A stretch of 64,000 bases of DNA, taken from Scylla paramamosain (Eukaryota > Arthropoda > Malacostraca > Decapoda > Portunidae). The translations under genes and the position numbers were made by a program. The DNA is taken from positions 17,981,501 to 18,045,500 of the forward strand of contig NC_087151.1 of the NCBI RefSeq assembly GCF_035594125.1, given 5' to 3'. The notes beneath the pieces are model-generated. The model saw only the letters and a program-made list of their open reading frames with translations. It was not told the origin of the DNA and made no database searches. Below, in pieces: positions 44,256 to 57,027 of the stretch (its first letter is position 1; each line of letters starts with the position of its first letter).

Positions 44256-44374
44256 AGGGGCCAGATCCACAAAGCAGGTTGTTGTTGTGGGTGCTATTAG
44301 CATTGTTGTGGGCAACCTCCCACTCTCACAGCAACCGTGTAACAACCTCCTAGAAACAGTATCCACAAAGACTT

Positions 44375-46698
44375 GTGCTTATGATGTCACTCTCTCTTCT
44401 CCATTGACCTCCTCCGACCACAATCTCATATCTGTATCTTGTCCTATCACTCCAATCCCTCCTCAGGATCCCCCTAAGCAAAGGTGCCTCTGGCACTTTG
44501 CCTCTGCTGGCTGGGGGGGACCTGAGAAGGTATTTTGCCAATTTTCCTTGGAATGATTACTGCGTTCGTGTCAGAGACCTGTGTTTGTGTGCAGAGTGCA
44601 TAACAGAGGTGATAGTGTCTGGCATGGAGGTGTACATTCCTCACTCTTTTTCTCGACCTAAACCTTCCAAACTTTGGTTCAACACAGCTTGTTCTCATGC
44701 TATACATGATAGAGAGGTGGCCCACAAAAGGTACTTAAGCCTTCCATCACCAGAATCTCATGCACTTTATATTTCTGCCTGGAACCATGCCAAGATTGTT
44801 CTCCAGCTAGCCAAAAACTCCTTCATTAACAGAAAGTCTCAAAATCTTTCTGGATCTAACTCCCCTCGTGACTTCTGGCATCTAGCCAAAAATATCTTCA
44901 ATAACTCTGCTTCTTCTTCTTTCCCTCATTTATTTCAACCAGATGGCACCACTGCTATCACATCTATTTCTAAAGCTGAACACTTCGCTCAAACCTTTGC
45001 TAAAAACTCTATCTTGGACAATTCAGGGCTTGTTCCTCCCTCTCCTCCACCCTCTGACTACTTCATGCTACCTATTAAAATTCTTCATAATGATGTTTTC
45101 CATGGCCTAAACTCTCGGAAGGCTTATGGACCTGATGGGGTCCCTCCTATTGTTCTCCGAAACTGTGCCTCCGTGCTTGCACCTTGCCTAGTCAAACTCT
45201 TTCAGATCTGTCTGTCAACATCCACCTTTCCTTCTTGCTTGAAGTTTACCTACATTTTGCCTGTTCCTAAAAAGGATGACTGTTCTAATCCCTCAAACTA
45301 CTGTTGTATTGCTTTAATTTCCTGCATATCTAAAGTTTTTGAATCTGTCCTCAACAGGAAGATTCTTAAGCATCTATCACTTCACAGCCTTCTATCTGAT
45401 TGCCAGTATGGGTTCCATCAAGGCCACTCTACTTCTGGCTTTCCTTACTGAGTCTTGGTCATCCTCTTTTAAAGATTTTGGTGAAACTTTTGCTGTTGCC
45501 TTGGACATATCAAAAGCTTTTGATAGAGTCTGCCACAAAGCTTTAATTTCCAAACTAACCTCCTACGGCTTCTATCCTTCTCTCTGTAACTTCATCTGAA
45601 GTTTCCTTTCTCACTGTTCTATTGCTGCTGTGGTAGACGGTCACTGTTCTTGTCCGAAATCTATTAACACTGGTGTTCCTCAGTGTTCTGTCCTGTCACC
45701 CACTCTCTTCTCATTATTCATCAGTGACCTTCTAAACCAAACTTCTTGTCCTATCCATTCCTACGCTGATGATACCACCCTACACTTTTCCACATCTTTT
45801 CATAGACGTCCAATCCTTCAGGAAGTAAACATTTCACGTAGAGAAGCCACAGAACACCTGATTTCTGATCTTTCTAAAATTTCTGATTGGAGCAGAGCAA
45901 ACTTGGTATTGTTTAATGCCTCAAAAACTCAATTCCTCCATATATCAACTCGACACAACCTTCCAGACAACTATCCCCTCTTCTTCAATTACACTCAACT
46001 GTCCCCCTCTTCTGCACTAAACATCCTCAGTCTGTTCTTTACTTATAATCTGAACTGGAAACTTTACATCTCATCTCTAGCTTAAACAGGTTCTATGAAG
46101 TTAGGCATTCCGAGTCGTCTCCACTAATTTTTCTCACTCCCCCAGCTGCTAATCCTGTACAGGGATCTTATCTGTCCATGTCTGGGGGCGTGGGTTCCAA
46201 TCATACCGCTCTTCTAGACAGGGTGGAATGAAAAGCTTTTTGTCTCGTCAACTCCTCTCCTCTAACTGACTGTCTTCAGCCTCTCTCTCTCATCACCGCA
46301 ATGTTGCATCTCTAGCTGTCTTCTACTGCTATTTTCATGCTAACTGCTCTTCTGATCTTGCTAACTGCATGCCTCCCCTCCTCCTGTGGTCTCGCTGCAC
46401 AAGACTTTCTTCTTTCTCTCACTCCTATTCTGTCCATCTCTCTAATGCAAGAGTTAACCAGTATTCTCACTCATTCATCCCTTTCTCTGGTAAACTCTGG
46501 AACTCCCTGCCTGCTTCTGTATTTCCACCTTCCTATGACTTGAATTCCTTCAAGAGGGAGGTTTCAAGACACTTACCCTTCAATTTTTGACCACTGCTTG
46601 GGACTCTTTTATGGGACTGGCATCTCAGTGGGCTTTTTTTTATTTATTGGATTTTTGTTACCCTTAGCCAGTGTCCCTCCTACATTAAGAAAAAAAAA
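44375..46698 (+). mobile_element. Jockey-like LINE copy 2 (plus strand), 5'-truncated
   Basis: Begins inside the endonuclease ([19 protein letters not shown] near 44378-44433) and ends with an A-run at 46690-46698. It is the best copy of this family in the window for RT. Confidence 0.85.
44378..46590 (+). pseudogene. Jockey-like LINE copy 2, endonuclease end and reverse transcriptase
   Basis: The endonuclease terminus has [21 protein letters not shown] frameshift leads to the linker, then RT: SRKAYGPDGVPPIVLRNCAS, FTYILPVPKKDDCSNPSNY, ALISCISKVFESVLNRKI, a second frameshift at about 45440, then FAVALDISKAFDRVCHKALI, a stop at 45597, VPQCSVLSPTLFSLFISDLL (the Q-G of the usual PQG reads Q-C) and IHSYADDTTLHFSTSF with catalytic YADD intact (about 45760). 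A stop follows at 46083. The C-terminal part (ARVNQYSHSFIPFSGKLWNS) is open near 46369-46590. Not functional. Confidence 0.9.
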
Positions 46699-46950
46699 CA
46701 AAACATCATCAATATCATGAAAACATTTGAAAATTTTCATTCATTTCCACTATGCAGAGCCTGTTAGAAGTTGTCAAGGTAAGATACAAATCATGGACAC
46801 ATCACATAGAATTCAAGTTATGCACCAATGGAATTTATTGTTTTCTGCGGCATTTTATCAGTTTTTACAACAATGATACAATTTAATAAAGAATGCTGTT
46901 GCTGGCACATTCTCCAGTACTAGGTGAAATGGATGAACAATGTCCTACTA
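46699..46950. other. No feature recognised
   Basis: Short AT-rich spacer between the LINE poly(A) and the Tigger-like element. Confidence 0.4.
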
Positions 46951-47408
46951 CAGTAAAATCCCTCTTATCCGGCATCAATATCCGGATATATTGCAATTGC
47001 AATATATCCGACATGCCGGATACTTGAATATTGCTGGATACTTGAATAGAAGTGAAATTATGTCCACAATCACCACCCTACACTCACGCATCTTACCATA
47101 ACAAAGATCAGCTGATCTGATCAGCTGCTTAAGTGTAAGCACAACACGCTTCCTCTTTTCTACAACTTTAGGCATGATGAAGGCGTCAGGCGATAAACAG
47201 TGCACACGCGGGACTGAGTCACTGAGTAAACACAGTGCAGTGGGCCGTGGGTAGCGCGAAGCAGTGCGCTCTGGTGGCGAGGGGACAAAGTATGCCTCGC
47301 GCGGGAATTTTAATAAATTTTATGAGTACACATTGATTTTTTATTGATTTTAAGGCTCGAGGAAAAATGTGCCAGATACTCGAATGCCGGATGAGAGGGA
47401 TTTTACTG
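46951..47408 (-). mobile_element. Short pogo/Tigger-type transposon derivative
   Basis: 458 bp bounded by inverted ends CAGTAAAATCCCTCTTATCC / its near-perfect complement (one mismatch in about 25), with TA on both sides, the pogo/Tc1-mariner target duplication. Inside, on the minus strand, ATG at 47175 begins MPKVVEKRKRVVLTLKQL, the typical start of a Tigger transposase leading into the CENP-B-like DNA-binding domain. The sequence then jumps to unrelated residues. It is therefore an internally deleted, non-autonomous derivative that keeps part of the transposase start. Confidence 0.8.
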
Positions 47409-47700
47409 TATACACAATGCTACTTAAAAATATTCATACACCATGGAGATGCCAATCATTTCAAGTGTCATGTCATGCTTTTAATCTTAAATTTCAGACA
47501 ATAAGCATGCATTTTTTTCTACAGTAAATATTATGACCTTTATTTACCTAAAATGACTTCAACACTCTGTGAAGCTTTTGTTACATACATAGCATTGAAT
47601 TCTCAACGTGCTCAGCCAATGAGATTCTAGAAATACAAGACAGGGTAGCCCATAAGTTTAGACACATCAGGTACCTATAAAAAAAAATAAAATAAAAAGT

Positions 47701-47734
47701 GATAATAATGATAATAATAATAATAATAATAATA

Positions 47735-47793
<59 letters not shown>
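47701..47793. repeat. (AAT)n microsatellite
   Basis: Mostly AAT units with a few GAT and AGT interruptions, flanked by A-rich sequence to about 47845. Confidence 0.95.
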
Positions 47794-47794
<1 letters not shown>

Positions 47795-47845
47795 TATAAA
47801 ATAAAATGAAAAAAAAAAAAAATAAATAAATAAAAAAATAAAATA

Positions 47846-48839
47846 AGCGTGATCCCCAACGAGGCAGCTGCTGCATTAACTATGTTGTTGCTGCAGGTGT
47901 AGCTGTAGCACTTTCATGAACTCCACCATCTCCAACACACTAGTTGTGAGCAAAAACTTGGCTATGGGCATTGGTGGGTACACAGTTTAGCACAATCCCA
48001 TTCTTTTTGCCAGAAAATCCCTGTTGTATTCTTGCAGGTAATAAAACACTTATGGCAATTCAGGGATTTTAAGAGGTGCAGCCACAGTAAAGCAGTGGGT
48101 GAGATACAACAGTCAAGAAATACCTGAATAAGGTGCTGAGAATAGGCTTGGCTCTTGAGTGTATAGCCAACAAACCTCTCCAGTTTGTTTTGGTAGTATT
48201 TTTATGAAGGATCTACACTCAGGCAAATCCTTGCATGACATGATAACTACACAATAAGCACACACTTATATTATGAATGTGCTAAAGTGTGAGGAAGCTG
48301 GCTGTCATGGCAGCAGGTGTCCCCATATCAGCAAATTCCCTCACTGGGGCTTACATATTTCCAATTGTTGAAGGAAAGATATACGAACATATTTTTTGAT
48401 TCTTGATAGCTTACTTATGAAGAAATTACATTCAGGAATAACCTTTTATGGCACACTAATTACATAACAGATGCATAGTTGTATTAGGAACTTGAAGTGT
48501 GAAGTGTGGAGTGTGAAGAGATTGGTTTTCATGGCAGCCAGTGTCTCCAGATCAGTTAGCCTGCATAAACTTGTTACTTTCTTCCTCCCCTGAATCCCAG
48601 GGAGCAAGCATTTATTACAAAATATTTTACATTCTGATATTCGTCTAAAAGTGCTTCAGGCTGATTATCCTCATACTATCCTAAAAAGTGTTACAGGCTG
48701 ACTTTAGGACAATGGAAAGGTACTTCATGGCAATGACATGGCAAACGACTGATATATTTGAAGTTTCCAGTGGCAATCAGAATATATTAATCTAGGACAC
48801 TCCTAATCTGTATTATCCACCAAAATTTTCTATTTGAAG
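47846..48839. other. No gene recognised
   Basis: AT-rich single-copy sequence. No protein-like frame on either strand. Confidence 0.45.
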
Positions 48840-48960
48840 TAATTATTATGACACAAAAGACTTTATAACATATACTAACTCACCTGACCTCAACCCAATC
48901 AAGAACATCTAGGAAAAGATCAAATATTGGTTCTGGTTGTTTCGGTTGAAGTCATTTAGA
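48840..48960 (+). pseudogene. Tc1-like transposase C-terminal relic
   Basis: The frame through 48880 gives NSPDLNPIKNI, stop, EKIKYW, matching the SPDLNPIEN-W block near the last catalytic residue of Tc1-like transposases. The Glu of PIEN reads Lys. Only this block is clear, so the extent is uncertain. Confidence 0.5.
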
Positions 48961-49109
48961 ATGTAATGTCCAAACAGACAAACAGCCAAATTATCTCATG
49001 GCCTAAACAACGTACAACCTAAGAAAAACAAACCACGAAGATGATGCTATTTGAGTTTTGTTCAAAGTTGGACCATAAAATATGTATAACTCAATTTACT
49101 ATAAAGCTG

Positions 49110-49240
49110 GATGTGATGCCTCAGAGATTCAAATTTAATTTGTTCCATGAGGCTGTTTGGATTTAGAGTTATTTCCCCCATAAGAAATAATGGAAAATGA
49201 ATTATTCCATTTCTGGATCCTAGGAAAACTTATTACCCAA
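49110..49240. repeat. Degraded DNA-transposon terminal sequence
   Basis: Contains TTATTTCCCCCATAAGAAATA and AATGAATTATTCCATTTCTG, resembling the subterminal sequence of Tigger/mariner-type elements. Low certainty. Confidence 0.35.
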
Positions 49241-49737
49241 GACAGTAATCTGAATCCCTGCATATAGTATCTCAATGAAATGTATAAAGTTTGTCCTTTC
49301 AGACAGATAGCAACATAGCACCTAAGATGTCAGAGACTCTCAAGAAATGAATTGGTACTGATAGGAAACCGTTGGTTACTGTCAGAAAAAAATTCATTTC
49401 TGATAACACTATGTAACATGATTTTTGTCTTTGACAAGCAAGTATTATTTTCCAACTCTTTTCATTGCAAAACAATGAAAAATGTCCATTATTCATGTCA
49501 AACTTTGCTTTTGAGGCTTTTAGAATGATATTTTGCCCCAAAATAGCAAAATTTCACCATTTATCCAGATACTGTCACAGAGAACTTCTTTGCTCTTGTA
49601 TTGACCACATATGTAGCAAAATGCACCTGGAGAATGATTGCAGCCTCTTGATGCCATTTCACCTCTTGTGATGTGTCTGCTCAGGCAGCCAAAGCAGAAC
49701 TGATTGATCTGCAAGCCCCTACTTTTATATTGTCAAG

Positions 49738-49985
49738 CAGTACTCTAGAATATTCTTAGTCTTTCTAGAATGTGTTCCAGAAAGTTCTCAATCTTTCTAG
49801 AATATTCTTGAACCTACTTTTGAATATTCTGAATCACTCTAGAAAATTCTTGCTACTTCTACATATTTCTGCTGTATCCTAGAAAGTTCTAGAATATTCT
49901 GGAAATGTTTACAATGAATAATGTTCTAAAATGTTCTAGAAACTTCTAAAGTGTCTGGTAGAACATTCTGGAAGATCTGAGATTT
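49738..49985. promoter_or_regulatory. Cluster of heat-shock-element-like palindromes
   Basis: About 250 bp built of repeated TTCTAGAA, AGAATATTCT and AGAAAGTTCT motifs. The best stretch, 49881-49905, has five alternating GAA/TTC triplets at exact 5-bp spacing (GAA 49882, TTC 49887, GAA 49892, TTC 49897, GAA 49902), which satisfies the nGAAn consensus for heat-shock factor. No heat-shock gene or clear transcription start is nearby, so it may equally be a degenerate satellite. Confidence 0.5.
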
Positions 49986-50656
49986 CTGAAATGAATATCT
50001 TCTATCTTCTATGAATATCTTGTATTTCTTCTGAATATGAGGAATTTCTTGCTATATCTGGTCAGTTGATAGATCTTATTAAAATTAAAAATCTTTAGAA
50101 CACTATTCTTTCTTTCATTGTTTTAACTTATTTGCAACATTTCAAAAGCAATTCGATAAGCAATTGAGATTTTGCAGTCTTTACCTGACATGAAAACCAA
50201 TAGTATCCCATACTATAATGAAATAAGGTAAAAAATGTAAATTCATTGTTCTAACCACAAAAGCAAAGTTTTAGGATCAAAATAACTTTTTTCTATTTTG
50301 TTTAGATGGAAATAAATGGAAAATTATGGTTTGGGGCCAAGGACAAGACACAAGTGAAATTTTGTTATATAGTGTAATTTTGCAGTGAATACATTTTGGC
50401 TAAATTAGTTAACATAATAATGTCCTTAAGATAACAAAGAGTGTCAGAGTGTCAGTTTCCCTATACATGGCAACTGCAAGTCAAGCACATTTTCACAAAG
50501 CCATCCATTTCTTTTGCAGCAAAGTTGAGATTGTCAGAAATATACCTGTCTTGGTAAAGAAAGCTTGCTGGGATGAATGATAACGCTTTAATGGATAAAC
50601 ATCTAAAATCATTACACTACTTATTTACATTAATTCACAACTTAAAAACTGCATTT
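49986..50656. other. No gene recognised; probable 3' flank of the host gene
   Basis: AT-rich. If the exons at 50657-60533 are real, this is the region where the 3' UTR and polyadenylation signal (minus strand) should lie. Confidence 0.4.
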
Positions 50657-50779
50657 TCATAACTTTTCTCCTCCTTGGCTTTCCTTGAAGACATCAGCAA
50701 GTCTTACTTGGCTGATTTTACCCTGGCCAGCAAGGCTTGAACCTCCCTCCTCTGGTTCCAATGTAGTTATCTCTGGATG
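50657..50779 (-). CDS. Candidate last coding exon of an unidentified host gene
   Basis: Minus strand. A T-rich acceptor (ACATTTTTCAG) is followed by 40 codons, HPEITTLEPEEGGSSLAGQG and KISQVRLADVFKESQGGEKL, and TGA. The frame is phase 0, which fits the end of the preceding candidate exon. The composition is balanced and charged, unlike the random frames around it. The product is not recognised. The next exon upstream would be 51128-50964. Confidence 0.55.
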   Translation of the reverse strand, partial: HPEITTLEPEEGGSSLAGQGKISQVRLADVFKESQGGEKL

Positions 50780-50963
50780 CTGAAAAATGTTAAAGAGAAT
50801 CATTACTATGCTTTTGCTTAATTTATGTACAGGTTAACTTAATGCAGCATAATTTAAGCTGGTTATATTCTTTTATCTTTTAAATGAGGTGCCTAGAAAC
50901 AGAGTAACGTAAGCAACATCCTGGCTGAAGAGAATATTTTTATTCCATTGTCTTCCCATTGAC

Positions 50964-51128
50964 AGACAGAATGTTAGAATGGAACCAGTAACAGGGTCGA
51001 AAAAGCACAAAAATGGAATCATCTTCAGAACTTTCTTGCTGCAATTGAGGCAAGCCAATTAGAAGCTGGTTAGAGAAGTAACTTTCTCCCGACAACAGTG
51101 CAGAATAATCAACCACTGATGACCCATC
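50964..51128 (-). CDS. Candidate internal exon of the same host gene
   Basis: Minus strand. The acceptor GACTCACAG is followed by 55 codons, phase 0: DGSSVVDYSALLSGESYFSN, QLLIGLPQLQQESSEDDSIF, VLFRPCYWFHSNILS. The best donor is TCT|GTCAAT, which is weak. If it is not used, the frame runs on for seven codons (VNGKTME) to TAA at 50940-50942 and this could be a terminal exon. Its phase agrees with both the segment at 60533-60329 and that at 50779-50657. Confidence 0.5.
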
Positions 51129-51441
51129 CTGTGAGTCATGTCAGATTAGGAAGTGCAAGTACATCACTTACATTTTTGCACAGTAAAATTCATACAATCA
51201 TTTAACAATATCTTTATTAATGAAAAGTTTTGAATCCCATTAGAATTCAGGAAAATGAAATATGATAGAATAATGAAAATAATCAATGGGTGGAGTGTTA
51301 GATACAATTACAGTATTTGCCAGTGTATTAGACACACCTTTGCACAAGATGAACCCCTATTTTACAAAAATGTTTTGTGGAAAAAATTTTGATCATGCTT
51401 CATCATAAATTTATTTGAAAAAATTTCAAGGGTGTGTGTGT
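51129..51441. other. Intron sequence (inferred), no feature seen
   Basis: AT-rich spacer between the candidate exon and the 3' end of the jockey-like LINE copy 3. Confidence 0.4.
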
Positions 51442-52442
51442 TTTCTTTTTCTATATGAGGGCCACTGGGCAAGGGAGACAAAAATTTTTAATAAAAAGAA
51501 AGGTTCCCTTAATACCAGTTCCCAATGAGATGTCAGATAGAATGATAAAAATAAACAAGAGGTTAAGTGTCTTGAAACCTCCCTCTCGAAAGAGTTCATG
51601 TCATAGGAAGGAGGAAATACAGAAGCAGGCAGGGAGTTCCAGAGTTTACCAGAGAAATGGATGAATGGCTGAGAATACTGGCTAACTCTTGCATTAGAGA
51701 GGACAAAATAGGGATGAGAGAAACAAAAGTCTTGTGCAGTGAGGCCACAGGAAGAATGGAGGCATGCAGATCAGAAGAGCAGTTAGCACGAAAATACCGA
51801 TAGAAGATAGCAAGAGGTACAATATTGTGGTGATGAAAAGAGGCTAAAGACAGTCAGTTAGAGGAGAGGAGTTAATAAAATGAAAAGCTTTTGATTCCAC
51901 ACTGTCTAAAAGAGCAGTATGAATGGAAGCCCCCTGCCCCATACACAAGAAGCAAATTCCATACATGGACAGATAAGACCCCTGTACAGGATTAGCAACT
52001 GGTAGGGGGGTTGAGAAAAACTGGTAGAGAAGACACAAAATGTCTAACTTCAGAGAACCTGTTTTAGCTAAGGATGAGATGTAAAGTTTCCAGTTTAGAT
52101 TATAAGTGAAGGACAGACTGAGGTGTTCAATGTAGAAGAGGGGAACAGTTGAGTGTCACTGAAGAAGAGGGGATAGCTGTCTGGAAGGTTGTGTTGAGTT
52201 GATAGATGAAGGAAGTGAGTTTTTGAGGCACTGAACATTACTGTTAATGAACACTGGAGAAGAACAGTGACCATCAACCACAGCAGCAATAGAGCAGTCA
52301 GAGGAAACTTAAGATGAAATTACAGAGGGAAAGACTGAAGCCATAGGAAGGTAGTTTGGAAATCAAAGCTTTGTGCCAGACTCTATGAAAAGCTTTTGAT
52401 ATGTCTAAAGTGACAGCAAAAGTTTCACCAGTATTCCTAAAA
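51442..52442 (-). mobile_element. Jockey-like LINE copy 3, 3' fragment with internal deletion
   Basis: Aligns with the 3' kilobase of copies 1 and 4 (blocks GAAACCTCCCTCTCGAAAG, AGCAGGCAGGGAGTTCCAGA). About 240 bp covering the YADD region is missing between TGAACATTAC and TGTTAATGAACAC near 52235-52245. It ends abruptly at about 52442. No frame survives. Confidence 0.8.
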
Positions 52443-52506
52443 GAGTGTGTGTTTTGTCCTCACATCTGGTATGATGCAGCACTGTGGCTGTGAAGTACCA
52501 TCACAT

Positions 52507-53447
<941 letters not shown>

Positions 53448-53538
<91 letters not shown>
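53448..53538. repeat. (TA)n microsatellite
   Basis: About 45 units. Confidence 0.97.
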
Positions 53539-53541
<3 letters not shown>

Positions 53542-54983
53542 TATTCCCATGCCATGAATGGAAATGTGGCTACCATATGATTTTGATTCCTGGATTTTAT
53601 TCCCTTGTCAGAGTTCATGATATCAGACTAGTGATGTGGAATTTTGTTTTTATATTTTTTAAAGCTTTTATTCTCACCTTTATATAAACTTTCCACAACC
53701 CTATAGTGTGTGTAATAAGTAAGTACTTCTTTACATTACAAATACCTATAAATAAACAAGAATTACATGTTAAAGAAAATGGTTGGATGTGTATCTGGCA
53801 ACACCCAACGTCTCAAGGCCATGGCTACTACACCCGCAGTTCTCAAAGAATAGAACATACTATGAATTTTATGACTTTGTTTTCTTTTCTGATTACTCTG
53901 GTCTCGTTTCCTATTTCTTACGCCTTACTGATTATAAATTTGAGAAGTAATTTCTTAGAAGAAAGTAACTTTTTTATGTGATGATTTTTGAGGAAAGACA
54001 GCAGCCTGCCCTGTGTAGCCAACTCTGCAACAAATATAACCCAAACCTTTATCCCTCTCCAATACCATAGCTTTCAATTAAATTTTATTGCTTTGATATT
54101 ACACTCATACCTCAGTAATATGGACCTCACTTTAACAGATTTTGGAAGCAGCAGACAAAATCTGGAACAGCCGACTCAATTTGAAAGTCCTGCATGCTAC
54201 GGATGGAGTTGTGACAACACTGGACATGTGTCACTGCTTTGAGAACTGATCACTTGTTTGCAGGTGGTCACTTTGTTTACATGAGTGTAACAACACATGT
54301 AGCTCTTTGCTCCATAGTTTTTGCCTTTTTTATGATTTGTGTTTGAATTATTATAATTTTCTATATCCATGCCATTCCATGTTACCCATGGTAACCATGG
54401 TTGGTATCCAGGAGAGTAGCAGCAGTGATGAGAAAGACAAGATGCAGGTGACATTGCCAAAACTATTGGAGGTGTGTAGCTGTATTGACACTGCTACAAT
54501 TTGTGGCTCACTCCTGACTTATCAGAATATTCTTTGTTACTGTTAGTAACAAGTCTTATATATACAAAATTGAAGGCTGTAATATGGCTAAAAAACAAAA
54601 TCGTATCTAAACACACTAAAAACACTTCCATAAGAGGTATGTATATATATGTACTAGATACTGTACAGGTTAATGCTAAGAAGGCAAGTGCGGGAGAGTA
54701 CTGAGGAAACAGCACAGATGTGCTATATGGTTAACCAAATTAAATGATTTACTAAGGTTTTACAAAACCTAAAAAAATCTTTATTTCATGCAGACATGAT
54801 TTAACCACACTATCTGGCGATGATCATTCCAGATGTAAAATTTTGGAAAATAAAAGAACTTCCACTATTTTTCAAGGGTAAGACATGCCTATCAGGAAGG
54901 AATTCAAATATTGTCTATTTTATTACATGAAAAGATGCATACCCCCTAAAGTCTTGATATTTGATTACACAAAAAAAGATATA
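53539..54983. other. No gene recognised
   Basis: Several short open frames (for example 53706-53981, 53988-54242, 54307-54546) show no motif and no matching splice context. The part from 54100 to 54200 resembles the ends of pogo-type elements (CTCAGTAATATGGACCTCAC) but is not paired. Confidence 0.4.
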
Positions 54984-55350
54984 CAGTGAAACCTCGATTA
55001 CTGAATGCCTCCCTTTTTGAGCAAATCAGTTTTCGAATAAGGTTTTGAACTCGTAATTGCTTTGGTTGTCATACCATATTTTGGTTCTTGAACAAAGTTA
55101 TTTAATTTCAAATACTAAAAGACAAAGCAAAAGCTGTTTATTACTAATTTATAGATTCTATAAATATTTCCTTCATTTTTATGTATTAAGAGGAGAAACA
55201 GTGGATAAGACAGTAATTCAATCTTTGAAATGAGTTAAATGTGATCCCATTGAAAAGCCTTGATGTAAACAAACAGTTTTCAGTGCTCAGGAATAATTCC
55301 AAAGATCATCACAACAAAAAGAGGACATGCATCACTATTGTGTGCTAGAA

Positions 55351-56224
55351 ATGGCTCTTGAAAACTGTAATGTGTGTGCGGAATATGTGTCTAGCAGGAG
55401 TAATGGTGTGAATGGTGGGTCCATACAGCTTGTGTGAGGCTCAGGGCTGTCTCCAAGGTTTTCAGCCATGACAATATTTTGTTCCTGTGTGATGAGTGCC
55501 TGCAGGTAGTGGAGAGCAAGCCGAGATTAAGGATGAAGGAGGACACTGAGGACAGGGAGACCCAGACACCAACAGATACCACCCAAGATAAGAGTGCCCA
55601 AACAATGATCAAGGACCAGAGTGCCCACACAGGAATGAAAGACCCAAGAACAACAAGAGTATCCAGATTGAGGCTAGGAGTGACCTGGCAGGAAGACCAA
55701 TGAGGAAGGTAGTGGAGAATAAGAATAAAGCCCCTACATGCATTATTGGGGATAGTACAGAGAAGAAGACAGGTGACCATATTAAGACAAAAATGAAGGG
55801 CAGTGTACTAAAATGTATGAGAGGTGCAAGAATAAAAGATGAGGAAAAGAGTAGAGGAGAGAGTAGAGACTCCTAAAAGAACTACTAGTAATTCAGGGGG
55901 GTGAAAACGATCTGGAGAAGACTGGAAGCAAGGAGACTGTAAAAGAAGTGGTGGTGGTCAAGAACCTAAGTGTGGCTGTAGTCAGTGTGATCTGACACCT
56001 GAGAGAGGGAGAGCTATGAGAGGTTGTGGAGATGCACCAATCAGAGGATCCAAGAAGAAGCGATGAGATTGAAAACTGAGTGGCTGCATGAGAAGAAGGG
56101 CAATGTTAGTTTCATCAACCTGGACAGTGTGATGAGGGAGAGCATGGACTTCTGCCCAGATGGAGTCCACCTCAATGACAGAGGGAATGAAAGGATGTGC
56201 AGAAGACTATGTGAGTGGGTGTGA
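55351..56224 (+). pseudogene. ORF1 of the third LINE family
   Basis: Starts at ATG 55351 with MALENCNVCAEYVSSRSNG, then after a frameshift VFSHDNILFLCDECLQVVES, which together resemble a CX2C...CX2C finger with one Cys changed to Tyr. A Thr/Gln-rich region with a repeated SAQT/SAHT motif follows (TQDKSAQTMIKDQSAHTGMK). The end, 56024-56224, carries FINLDSVMRESMDFCPDGVH and LNDRGNERMCRRLCEWV, the D-x-x-H-L-N block of SGNH/GDSL-type esterase domains found in some LINE ORF1 proteins. Intervening sequence has stops. Confidence 0.7.
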
Positions 56225-56319
56225 CCCAGATCTATGGTGTGCATGGGTGTGGCTTGAATGGAAGGGACAAGGAATGAACCTTGTGAAGGAAGAGAAGATG
56301 CTGCCCAGGACTTGTATGA

Positions 56320-57027
56320 GATTTGGGCGTGTGAATGTGCGAGGATGGGGTGTTGGTAAGCTTGAGAATATATGTGGGGAATTGAATGAGTGGAATTTAG
56401 ATATTGTAGAGATAACAGAGACCAACTTGAGGGATGCCATGCGAATGGAAGGAAAAGAATAGGAGATGAGTGGAAAGGGGTGTAATAAACAAAAAAACTT
56501 AGGGGAGGCATAGTCCTGATCCACTGAAAGATGAGAAACTTTAGGGTAGAGGAGATAGATGTAGGAGACAGTAATGCATGTGAGGATGTACTGGCAGTTA
56601 GAATGGATTACGTGAATGAGTGTGGTAGACCTGAGAGGCTAGTTTGTAGTGGTAGTGTACATGACGGTGGAAAGTGAAAGAGCAGTTAGGGAGAGTGATT
56701 GTAATGGGAGATATGAATGCACATGTAGGTATTTTAGGTGAGCAAATGAATAAGAATGGTGAGATGCTTAATTTGTTAATGAATGAGATGGACTTGGAGA
56801 ACCTGAATGAGATTCTGGCAGAAGGACAAGTGACTTGGTGTGCTAGGAACCAGGAGTCTGCGATTGACCATATGATAGTGAATGGGAGAATGCGTGAGAT
56901 TGTGGACTGCACATGGATAGATGAGGATGGAATGATTGACATTGTCTCGGACCATAATATGCTGGTGCTAGAATGTAAGCTGTATGAAAGAGAGGGAAGG
57001 AATGCAAAAGATATGGAGAGAAAGTGA
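56320..57027 (+). pseudogene. Endonuclease region of the third LINE family
   Basis: FGRVNVRGWGVGKLENICGE and NLDIVEITETNLRD (N and E blocks), a stop at 56460, then a frame with GRVIVMGDMNAHVGILGEQM (56692-56750; the GDxN block), ESAIDHMIVNGRM and IVSDHNMLVLECKL (SDH block, about 56943). The order matches an APE-type endonuclease. Confidence 0.85.

Noticed and set aside
44256..44372. SINE or MITE suggested by two similar ATCCACAAAG motifs
   Set aside because: The motifs are direct rather than inverted and no A/B box or TIR was found.
47581..47876. Poly-Ile/Leu transmembrane-like frames
   Set aside because: Translation of the (AAT)n microsatellite.
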